DNA from: Candidatus Babelota bacterium
GTDB taxonomy: Bacteria; JAGOBX01
Length of the DNA stretch: 5,797 nt
Assembly: GCA_017999075.1 (NCBI GenBank)
Contig: JAGOBX010000256.1
Location: 1 to 5,797, forward strand
Direction of reading: 5' to 3'
In this document: piece by piece, positions 1 through 5,797 of the stretch
Position numbering within the stretch: position 1 is the stretch's first letter
Layout: the number at the start of each line of letters is the position of its first letter
Position numbers and translations under genes: made by a program
The notes under the pieces: generated by a model
Told to the model about the DNA's origin: nothing
Seen by the model: the letters and a program-made list of their open reading frames with translations, nothing else
Database searches by the model: none

Positions 1-432
1 ATAAATCAGTTTTATAATACAAATAAAAGCCTAAAAAACTTAAAGTTTAAAACTTTAAACGAAAATCAATTTGATATAAATAATTTAAAAGGCAAATATG
101 TTTTAGTAGATTTTTGGGCAACATGGTGTCCTCCATGCGTTGAAGAAATTCCAAATCTTGCGAGTTTATATCAGAAATACAAGTCATCGGGATTTGAAAT
201 AATAGGCATATCACTTGACACAAACCAGGATGTTCTAAAAAAATTTATATCAAAAAACAATATTAAATGGGAAAACTATTTTGACGGCAAAGCATGGGAA
301 AATCCAATAGCAAGATCAAACATGATATCAAGCGTGCCGTCAACTTTTTTACTTGATAAAAACGGCAACGTATTATATTCTAATTTGCGCGGTTTTTTAT
401 TAGCCGAGATTCTTGAAGAGTTACTATTTTAA
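1..432 (+). CDS. TlpA/ResA-like thioredoxin-fold protein, C-terminal part (5' end outside window)
   Basis: This is the 3' end of a gene that enters the window already open; 143 codons are visible and it stops with TAA at 430-432. The start, and any signal peptide or lipobox, lies outside the window. The visible part is a nearly complete thioredoxin fold. It has a strand and active site reading VDFWATWCPPC, with catalytic cysteines at visible residues 43 and 46, then a helix (EEIPNLASLYQKY), a strand (FEIIGISLD), and the cis-proline loop SVPSTFLLDKNG with Pro at visible residue 113. The WCPPC active site and the cis-Pro spacing match the TlpA/ResA/AhpC-TSA-like family. These are usually membrane-anchored, periplasm-facing thiol-disulfide oxidoreductases that reduce cysteines, for example during cytochrome c maturation. 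The true substrate cannot be read from the sequence. The next gene starts 6 bp after the stop, so co-transcription is likely. Confidence 0.9.
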   Translation: MNQFYNTNKSLKNLKFKTLNENQFDINNLKGKYVLVDFWATWCPPCVEEIPNLASLYQKYKSSGFEIIGISLDTNQDVLKKFISKNNIKWENYFDGKAWENPIARSNMISSVPSTFLLDKNGNVLYSNLRGFLLAEILEELLF

Positions 433-438
433 ATATTC

Positions 439-861
439 ATGAAAATAACTATAGATTGCCCTGTATGCAGGCAGAAATTACGAATACCTTTGACAAAAGG
501 CAAGCTTAAAATCACTTGCCCAAGATGTGCTGCTATATTTTTTTATGAATTCAGAATTCCTAATATTTTAAAAAATTTAAAAAATTTTTTTTCAGAAGCA
601 TTCAAAAAGCCTGATACTAAATTTTCACATTCTACAGTTAACTATACTGATTTTAAAGCGTCGCGGCAGATAGGAAAATTATTTTTAATATGGATTTTAG
701 TTTTAATAGGTTTTTTTCTTGCATCAGTATTTTTAAAACATCTAAACGATAAAAATCTTATAGCGAAATATAACATCCAAAAATCAGATGAAACACCGGC
801 GCAGCCTTATAACGATTTTAACGAGGATTCGGATAATGACAACAAAAAACATAATATTTGA
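439..861 (+). CDS. Zinc-ribbon protein with one transmembrane helix, function unknown
   Basis: This 140-residue protein has three visible parts. Residues 1-38 form a four-cysteine zinc ribbon, with CPVC at 7-10 and CPRC at 27-30 around a basic KLRIPLTKGKLKI hairpin. This resembles the small CPxC...CPxC ribbons (MJ0042-like) found at the N-termini of many uncharacterised bacterial membrane proteins. After a polar linker (about 40-78), residues 80-100 form one strongly hydrophobic segment (LFLIWILVLIGFFLASVFL). The tail is polar and acidic (DFNEDSDNDN). The N-terminal half is more basic than the tail, so the ribbon is probably cytoplasmic and the tail outside. I do not recognise a specific function. 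The gene starts 6 bp after the thioredoxin stop and its last 26 bp overlap the HAD gene, so it sits inside an operon. No Shine-Dalgarno sequence precedes the ATG. The ribbon could bind zinc structurally or contact nucleic acid or protein; the sequence does not decide between these. Confidence 0.75.
   Translation: MKITIDCPVCRQKLRIPLTKGKLKITCPRCAAIFFYEFRIPNILKNLKNFFSEAFKKPDTKFSHSTVNYTDFKASRQIGKLFLIWILVLIGFFLASVFLKHLNDKNLIAKYNIQKSDETPAQPYNDFNEDSDNDNKKHNI
823..827 (+). promoter_or_regulatory. Shine-Dalgarno site that fixes the HAD gene start
   Basis: GAGGA lies 8 bases upstream of the ATG at 836, inside the coding sequence of the preceding zinc-ribbon gene. It supports starting the HAD protein at MTTKNIIFDLDDT rather than at the in-frame ATG at 788. 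The 16 extra residues from 788 are arginine-rich and unlike the family, because that stretch is the upstream gene read in another frame. It is the only clear Shine-Dalgarno motif before any start in this window. Confidence 0.65.
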
Positions 862-1531
862 TCTTGACGATACCATAGTTAAAACTACACAGCATTACAT
901 CAACACTGAACAATATTTTGCAGATTTATTCAAACCATTCAATATTATACCAAGAGAAGAAATTCTCGAACTTATAAAAACAGCGGATTTAAAACTGCTT
1001 GAAGAATTCAAATACGGATATCACTGGTATCAGCAGGGTCTTGAATCTGTGTATGAAAAACTTTCTGAAAAATATAATATACAGATAAGCAATTTAAAAC
1101 ACCTGCTGAATTCAAAAATAGTTTCTGAATTTCAAAAAGCTCCGATAGAATTATGGGATAATGCCATTGATATACTTAATTTTTTTAAAGCTAAAAACCA
1201 TAATATGTTTATAATGACATTAGGAGAACACAGCATACAGATGGATAAAATAGTACGTGCTGACATAAAACATTTTTTCAAAAAAATATTCATCGTATCC
1301 AAAAAGGATGACAATGATTTTAATAATGTAATTAAATCATCAGGATTAATACCTTCAGAATCTTATTTCGTGGGAAATTCCATTGCAAGCGATATGATAC
1401 CTGCAAAAAAAGCAGGATTCAATTGTATTTTATACGATAAACACACGACTTTTTACGGAATACAAATCAATATTCCTGACGGAGTGACAATTATCAACGA
1501 CTTATCAGAACTAAAAAAAATAATTCTATAA
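836..1531 (+). CDS. HAD-superfamily hydrolase (probable phosphatase)
   Basis: The 231-residue protein from ATG 836 carries the haloacid dehalogenase signature in order. Motif I is FDLDDT at residues 8-13, with Asp9 as expected nucleophile and Asp11 as general acid. Motif II is the Thr in FIMTLGE (Thr128), motif III is a lysine in VSKKDD (156 or 157), and motif IV is GNSIASD with Asp186, followed by the usual IPAKKAGF. Residues about 15-105 form a helical cap between motifs I and II, as in subfamily I enzymes such as phosphoglycolate phosphatase, beta-phosphoglucomutase and YjjG-like nucleotidases. A cytosolic phosphomonoesterase is the most likely role; the substrate is unknown. The first motif IV acid is Asn181 instead of Asp, a variation seen in some HAD groups, with Asp186 left to hold Mg2+. 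It does not look like the heptose-pathway phosphatase GmhB, whose motif I is of the LDRDG type. The start overlaps the upstream gene by 26 bp, which suggests translational coupling. Confidence 0.85.
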   Translation: MTTKNIIFDLDDTIVKTTQHYINTEQYFADLFKPFNIIPREEILELIKTADLKLLEEFKYGYHWYQQGLESVYEKLSEKYNIQISNLKHLLNSKIVSEFQKAPIELWDNAIDILNFFKAKNHNMFIMTLGEHSIQMDKIVRADIKHFFKKIFIVSKKDDNDFNNVIKSSGLIPSESYFVGNSIASDMIPAKKAGFNCILYDKHTTFYGIQINIPDGVTIINDLSELKKIIL

Positions 1532-1548
1532 TATAATTATTTTTATAT

Positions 1549-2622
1549 ATGAATTTATTCAAATGGATTTTTTATAATTTTTCACCAAAATACCAGTATA
1601 TTGATTTTTCAAAAATAAATTCTGTACTTATTATAAGAAATGATCATATAGGAGATGTTTGTTTAAGCATTCCTTTTATTCATTTATTAAAACAAACGCA
1701 CAAACATATAAAAACAGACGTGTTAACCGGAGAATATACTTATGAAATATTATCAGGCAACCCTTATATTGATAATATAATAATTCAGAACAAAACAGAC
1801 AAAATAAATGATATTATAAAAAAAGCAGGAACTTATGACATAGTTTTCAACCTATGTTCGTCAAAATTCAATGCAGTTTTAACAAGAAAAATTCCTGCAA
1901 AAATTAAAATCGGATATGCTTATAAAATTTATAATATATTTTCATTCAACCGATTTGTTTATATTCACAGAAAAAACCCGCCAATCCACGAAACTGAATT
2001 TTGTTTTGAATTCTTAAAAAGTCTCGGTTTTACCGGAAACACAAAAAAAGCCGTTGAATCTTCGGAAATATTCATTGACGAAAAAAGTAAAGCCGTTTCA
2101 GACCGTTTGTTCATAAAAATGAATTTTGATCAATCAAAAAAAATAATCGGAATTCATTCAGGAGACAGCAAATCCGCATTTAACTGGAAGCTTGATAAAT
2201 ACATAGAACTGGGAGAATCATTGTCAAAAAAATATAATATTGTTTTTATTTTCGGACCTCAGGAAACATCTGCATTAAATAATTTTACCGATTCACAAAA
2301 AATAAAATTTAGGTTTATAGAAGGCAATTTAAAACTCAAAGAATTAGCGTATTTTATTTCCAAAATTGATTGTCTGGTTTCAGGAAGCACAGGTCCTATG
2401 CATATAGCTGGACTTATGAGAACTCCTACTGTGAGTTTATTTTCCAACAAACCTTCTCACAGTTATTTAAAATGGCATCCTTTAAATAACAATTTTAAAA
2501 TCATAGAACCTGAAATCAATTATTCAAAAAAAAATAAATATAATATTATGGATTCCATAACTGTTGAAAAAACAATAAAAGAAATACTCTGCTTTGAAAT
2601 GATTAGTTTAGGAACATCTTAA
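1549..2622 (+). CDS. Glycosyltransferase family 9 protein (ADP-heptose:LPS heptosyltransferase-like)
   Basis: The 357-residue length is usual for GT9. The N-terminal Rossmann-like domain opens with SVLIIRNDHIGDVCLSIPF (residues 25-43), matching the family's IGD-V/L-x-(T/S)-x-P acceptor-side motif with Asp36. Later come the repeated hydrophobic strands DVLTGEY and YDIVFNLCSSKF. The C-terminal nucleotide-sugar domain has IGIHSGDSKSAFNW (about 200-213), VFIFGPQE, and LVSGSTGPMHIAGLMRTPTVSLF (about 276-298). That last motif corresponds to the family's (N/G)-(D/S)-TGPMH-x-A signature; Ser280 stands where WaaC/WaaF often have Asp, a common variant. Family members move heptose or a related sugar from a nucleotide donor to the lipopolysaccharide core on the cytoplasmic face of the inner membrane. 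The exact sugar is not predictable. The 17-bp gap after the HAD gene fits operon membership. No Shine-Dalgarno motif is visible, but the start gives the usual 20-25 residue lead-in. The last codons form the left arm of an inverted repeat, and a 9-A run occurs at 2526-2534. Confidence 0.9.
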   Translation: MNLFKWIFYNFSPKYQYIDFSKINSVLIIRNDHIGDVCLSIPFIHLLKQTHKHIKTDVLTGEYTYEILSGNPYIDNIIIQNKTDKINDIIKKAGTYDIVFNLCSSKFNAVLTRKIPAKIKIGYAYKIYNIFSFNRFVYIHRKNPPIHETEFCFEFLKSLGFTGNTKKAVESSEIFIDEKSKAVSDRLFIKMNFDQSKKIIGIHSGDSKSAFNWKLDKYIELGESLSKKYNIVFIFGPQETSALNNFTDSQKIKFRFIEGNLKLKELAYFISKIDCLVSGSTGPMHIAGLMRTPTVSLFSNKPSHSYLKWHPLNNNFKIIEPEINYSKKNKYNIMDSITVEKTIKEILCFEMISLGTS

Positions 2623-2682
2623 TTAATAATCAATAAAAATACGGGAAATAATTTTATTTTGTAAACTAATCATTTCAAAGCA
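2590..2682. repeat. Perfect 21-bp inverted repeat with 51-bp spacer, spanning the end of the GT9 gene
   Basis: Bases 2590-2610 are the exact reverse complement of 2662-2682: 21 of 21 bases, including GCTTTGAAATGATTAG and CTAATCATTTCAAAGC. The left arm encodes the GT9 residues CFEMISL; the spacer holds the last three codons, the stop and 39 bp of intergenic DNA; the right arm ends 16 bp before the methyltransferase ATG. As RNA it would form a long stem with a large AU-rich loop. No T-run follows the right arm, so it is not a standard intrinsic terminator. No target-site duplication is visible at the outer edges. It could be an mRNA 3'-end structure, an invertible DNA site, or a scar of template switching during replication. 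Confidence 0.9.
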
Positions 2683-2698
2683 CAATATCTAATTTTAT

Positions 2699-3427
2699 AT
2701 GAAAAAAAAAGACCGTCAAAAGATTTATATTCAAAATTCAGCTGATTACGAAAAACTTGTTGAAAAAGAGGATTATCTGAATAATATAGAAAAAATAATT
2801 TCAGAAATAACAGATTATTCAAACAAGAAAATAATTGATTCCGGTTGCGGAACAGGAAGATTATCTTTCATCCTATCAAGGAAAGCCTCGAAAATTCAAG
2901 GGTTCGATGTAATTGAAAACATGATTGAAACAGCCGAAAAAAAAGCATCAAGGCTGAACATAAAAAACTGCAGTTTCAAAATTGCCGATCACAGGAATTT
3001 ACCCGTTGAATCAAAAAGTATTGATTTGGTTGTTTCAGGATGGTCCATTTGCCATCTTGTAAAATGGAACTGGAAAAATTGGAAAAATGAATTATTAAAA
3101 GCAATTGAAGAATTCAAAAGAACATTAAAAAAAAATGGGGCAATAATAATTCTGGAAACTTTAGGCACAGGGCAAAAACATCCTGAACCTCCGGATAAAA
3201 AACTTCAGACATATTATGATTTTCTAGAAAAAAAATTGAATTTCAAAAAAAACATTATTAAAACAGACTACAGGTTCAATAATATTGAAGAATACAGAGA
3301 TACTATGATTTTATTTTTCGGGAAAGACACAATAAAAAAAATAGAAACCGAAAAAACATTGTTTTTTGACAACAAAAAAAATGTAATAATACCTGAATGG
3401 ACCGGAGTGTGGAATTTTCAAAGCTGA
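2699..3427 (+). CDS. Class I SAM-dependent methyltransferase, substrate unknown
   Basis: The 242-residue protein has the Rossmann-fold methyltransferase signature. Motif I, KKIIDSGCGTGRLS, lies at residues 43-56 with the glycine-rich SAM loop. Asp70 in GFDVIENMIE is the acidic residue expected to bind the SAM ribose. IADHRNLPVESKSIDLVVSGW (95-115) covers the adenine-contacting and motif IV region, and LKKNGAIIILETLGTG is the strand 5 region. The C-terminal half (PEPPDKKLQTYYDFLEKKLNF, TDYRFNNIEEYRDTMILFFG, PEWTGVW) resembles, from memory, a group of small uncharacterised methyltransferases found in Firmicutes; this is not verified. It is probably cytosolic and acts on a small molecule, but the substrate cannot be inferred. 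The ATG is preceded only by A/T-rich sequence and followed at once by a 9-A run (2702-2710). The gap from GT9 is 76 bp and contains the right arm of an inverted repeat, so it may have its own promoter. Its 3' end overlaps recG by 10 bp in convergent orientation. Confidence 0.85.
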   Translation: MKKKDRQKIYIQNSADYEKLVEKEDYLNNIEKIISEITDYSNKKIIDSGCGTGRLSFILSRKASKIQGFDVIENMIETAEKKASRLNIKNCSFKIADHRNLPVESKSIDLVVSGWSICHLVKWNWKNWKNELLKAIEEFKRTLKKNGAIIILETLGTGQKHPEPPDKKLQTYYDFLEKKLNFKKNIIKTDYRFNNIEEYRDTMILFFGKDTIKKIETEKTLFFDNKKNVIIPEWTGVWNFQS

Positions 3428-5757
3428 CCGATATTTACATAATTTAAAGCATCGATCAATTTTCTGATGTAACCGAATTTTAAATTTTCAAATAAAAAAC
3501 CGGAATTCATCATTCTGCATATATTTTCTTTGATACGAAGCATCAAATTTTCGTATTTAAAAATATCTTTTATCAAGGGAGCTGTAAGTCCGCTCTGCCT
3601 GAGTCCTATCAAATCGCCCATTCCTCTGTTGCGCAAATCAAATTCCGAAAGAGTCAATCCGTCACTGGTTTCAGAAAAAAATTTAATTCGTTCTTCAGAA
3701 TTTTCAGAAAACTTTTCTCCGCAAACCAAAAAACAGTAAGATTTAACCGAGTTCCTGCCTACTCTGCCGCGCAATTGATGAAGCTGCGCAAGACCGAAAC
3801 GTTCCGGATGTTCAATGACAATTATATTAGCATTAGGCATATCTATTCCAACTTCTATAACTATAGTGGAAAACAACACTTTAATTTCATTTTTCACAAA
3901 CTCAGACATGACTTTTTCTCTCTCTTCAAATTTCATTCTGCCATGAATCATAGCACACGGAACATTTTTAAAAACTGTTTTTGACAATTCTGAAAATTTT
4001 GTCTGAACAGATTTCAATTCAAGTTTATCATTGTCTTCGATTGCAGGATAAACAATGAATGTCTGCAAGTTTTTACGCGTATTTTCAATAATAAAATCAT
4101 AAAGTTCCAAAATCTTATTTTCAAATATAATTTCAGTTTTTATTTCAAGTCTGCCAGCAGGTTTTCCGTTTATAACAGTAATATCGAAGTCGCTGAATAT
4201 AGTTAATCCTAGACTTCTTGGTATAGGAGTAGCTGTCATAACCAAAACATCAGGATTACTTTTTTGTTCAGCAAGCAATTCGCGCTGATATACGCCAAAC
4301 TTATGCTGTTCATCAATTACAATAAATCCAGGTTTTGAAAACTTGACAGAGTTTCCAATTAAGCTGTGCGTACCTATTATTATCTGGGCGACTCCTGAAG
4401 AAATATCCTGCAATATTTTTTCTTTGTCATTTTTTTTTACGCTTGAATTAAGCATTACAATATTATAGTTAAACCTGCCGAGATATTTGACAAATGTTTT
4501 AAAATGCTGTTCTGCTAAAATTTCACTCGGAGCCATCATAACAAACTGATATCCGTTTTCTATTACAGCTATGGATAGAATTACCGAAATAATTGTTTTC
4601 CCGCAACCAACATCTCCCTGCATTAATCTCATCATAGGAGATTCTTTTTTCATATCATTCATTATTTCATTAAGCGCGCTTTTCTGACTTTCTGTAAGTT
4701 CAAATTCAAGGGAATCAATAAATTCATTTATTTTATTCATACAATGTTCAAAATCAAATTTCACACCTGTTCTTCTTCTTTCTCTTATTTTATTAAACTG
4801 CAATCTTAACTGATATAAAAAAAAATTATAATATACCGCCTGTTTTTTGTATTTTTCGGCGGAGGCCGCATCTTTCGGATTATGCAAAGTTTTTACACAT
4901 AAAGAATACTCGCAAAAATGTTCTTCAGTTTTCAAATTTACCGGTAAAAAATCAGTCATTACAGGCAGATAAATTTCTAATGCAGAATTTAAAATTTTTC
5001 TGAAAACCGAATTTGATATGCCGTTCGGCAAGGAATATACAGGTTCAATTATATTTTTCCCTTCAAAAACATCAGTTTTTTTCAATTTATACGACGGACT
5101 GTTAAAAATTTTATGATTATAATATTCCAATTTTCCATAAACTGTAATCGGCAAACCCTCGGCAAAATTTTTTTTATAATTATAATATGCCGGATTTCCA
5201 TAAAATCTTGCGGCGGCAATTCCGGTTCCATCATCAATCAAGACATCTGTATAAAACATTTTTTTTGGTTTTATATAACTATTTTTAACTGAAACAATAT
5301 TTCCTGAAATATAATAAATTCCGCCGATTTCAGCATTTTTTATAAAAACAGGTTCGTAAACCATGTATTGATAAGGGAAATATTCTATCAAATTTCTTAT
5401 TGTTACTATATTTTTTTTTAACAAAATATTCTTATACTTTTTCCCAATTCCTTTCAATTCATCAATACTCATATTCAGCAACAATAACTCTAAATCCCAT
5501 AAGGCATCTATTATACAAAAAAATTTTTTTTTAATTAAAATTATATCATTATTTTCAAGATCAAATTCAGCTGTTATTGCATAAATTTTTTCAACTTTTT
5601 TTATAATTTGAAAGTATTTTTTTTTATTTAATAATTTTATAAAATCATCGGTATTCCGCCTGATAACAGTCAAATTATTCAATGCTATTTTATATTTATT
5701 CTGAACTATGGCATTAATTTCATTGCGAATTTCAACTAAGCAGGATAAACTATTCAT
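3418..5757 (-). CDS. recG: ATP-dependent DNA helicase RecG, with N-terminal extension
   Basis: RecG binds stalled replication forks and branched DNA and remodels them, for example by fork regression and Holliday junction migration. The 779-residue protein has the whole RecG order. A helix-hairpin-like stretch LKGIGKKYKNILLKKN is at 101-116. The wedge OB-fold follows at about 140-225, then EPVYSLPNGIS at 238-248. The superfamily 2 helicase core has FELTESQK (352-359), Walker A GDVGCGKT (381-388, Lys387), APSEILAEQH (409-418), DEQHKFGVYQR (482-492), TATPIPRSLGLT (508-519), the HGRM segment (605-608), and STIVIEVGIDMPNA through ERFGLAQLHQLRGRVGR (630-668). The C-terminal RecG signature LRNRGMGDLIGLRQSG lies at 708-723. 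E. coli RecG has about 693 residues; the extra length is a lysine-rich, probably helical N-terminal region of about 95 residues. Some other bacterial RecG proteins, such as Thermotoga's, also have an N-terminal extension. Met96 (codon 5472-5470) is a possible shorter start; neither start has a Shine-Dalgarno motif. The gene converges on the methyltransferase gene. Confidence 0.96.
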   Translation of the reverse strand: MNSLSCLVEIRNEINAIVQNKYKIALNNLTVIRRNTDDFIKLLNKKKYFQIIKKVEKIYAITAEFDLENNDIILIKKKFFCIIDALWDLELLLLNMSIDELKGIGKKYKNILLKKNIVTIRNLIEYFPYQYMVYEPVFIKNAEIGGIYYISGNIVSVKNSYIKPKKMFYTDVLIDDGTGIAAARFYGNPAYYNYKKNFAEGLPITVYGKLEYYNHKIFNSPSYKLKKTDVFEGKNIIEPVYSLPNGISNSVFRKILNSALEIYLPVMTDFLPVNLKTEEHFCEYSLCVKTLHNPKDAASAEKYKKQAVYYNFFLYQLRLQFNKIRERRRTGVKFDFEHCMNKINEFIDSLEFELTESQKSALNEIMNDMKKESPMMRLMQGDVGCGKTIISVILSIAVIENGYQFVMMAPSEILAEQHFKTFVKYLGRFNYNIVMLNSSVKKNDKEKILQDISSGVAQIIIGTHSLIGNSVKFSKPGFIVIDEQHKFGVYQRELLAEQKSNPDVLVMTATPIPRSLGLTIFSDFDITVINGKPAGRLEIKTEIIFENKILELYDFIIENTRKNLQTFIVYPAIEDNDKLELKSVQTKFSELSKTVFKNVPCAMIHGRMKFEEREKVMSEFVKNEIKVLFSTIVIEVGIDMPNANIIVIEHPERFGLAQLHQLRGRVGRNSVKSYCFLVCGEKFSENSEERIKFFSETSDGLTLSEFDLRNRGMGDLIGLRQSGLTAPLIKDIFKYENLMLRIKENICRMMNSGFLFENLKFGYIRKLIDALNYVNIGQL

Positions 5758-5797
5758 ATTTTTTTTTAAACTGAATATAAATAAATATATTTACGGC

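Noticed and set aside
560-592. A/T-rich near-palindromic stretch inside the zinc-ribbon gene
   Set aside because: It is low-complexity coding DNA for IFLKNLKNFF-like residues, not a clear structured element.
788-835. Longer start of the HAD gene at ATG 788
   Set aside because: The added residues are not HAD-like and are the zinc-ribbon gene read out of frame, and the GAGGA site points to 836.
1132-1314. Minus-strand open frame inside the HAD gene
   Set aside because: It is a shadow of the HAD coding frame with no recognisable motif or start signal.
2590-2682. Small transposon-like element (MITE) with 21-bp terminal inverted repeats
   Set aside because: There is no target-site duplication at the edges, the left arm is normal GT9 coding sequence, and no second copy is visible in the window.
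2623-2698. Possible sigma-70 promoter for the methyltransferase in the intergenic gap
   Set aside because: Weak -10-like stretches such as TAAACT exist, but no -35 element sits at a credible distance, and in DNA this AT-rich such matches are expected by chance.
2590-2700. Rho-independent terminator after GT9
   Set aside because: The stem is long, but the loop is 51 bases and no T-run follows the right arm.
3530-3984. Plus-strand open frames inside recG
   Set aside because: They lie opposite highly conserved recG helicase motifs and have no protein-family features.
5758-5797. Promoter of recG
   Set aside because: Only 40 AT-rich bases are visible; TATATT-like sequences are present but no -35 element can be assigned.

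Overview
The window comes from a very AT-rich bacterial chromosome. By eye the GC content is below about 30%, with many A and T runs. A GT9 heptosyltransferase-like enzyme and a TlpA-type thioredoxin point to a Gram-negative-type cell with an envelope glycan and a periplasm. I cannot name the phylum. Most genes lack a Shine-Dalgarno sequence and have A/T-only leaders; only the HAD gene has a clear one.

Layout: positions 1-2622 hold four tightly packed plus-strand genes that look like one operon. They are the 3' end of a TlpA/ResA-like thioredoxin (1-432), a small zinc-ribbon membrane protein (439-861), a HAD-family hydrolase overlapping it by 26 bp (836-1531), and a GT9 glycosyltransferase (1549-2622). 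A 76-bp gap follows, then a class I SAM-dependent methyltransferase (2699-3427). On the minus strand, a complete recG helicase gene (5757-3418) converges on the methyltransferase, and the two overlap by 10 bp at their 3' ends. The last 40 bases are the AT-rich leader of recG.

The four-gene block mixes periplasmic redox chemistry, an unknown membrane protein, a phosphatase-like enzyme and an envelope sugar transferase. A shared role in cell-envelope maintenance is possible but is only inferred from position. RecG is a housekeeping DNA repair and fork-remodelling helicase, unrelated to the plus-strand genes.

The most unusual structure is a perfect 21-bp inverted repeat with a 51-bp spacer (2590-2682). 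Its left arm lies inside the last codons of the glycosyltransferase and its right arm ends 16 bp before the methyltransferase start codon. I saw no CRISPR array, RNA gene or transposase. Apart from this repeat, nothing here clearly points to an undescribed system, and most of the window is ordinary chromosomal genes.
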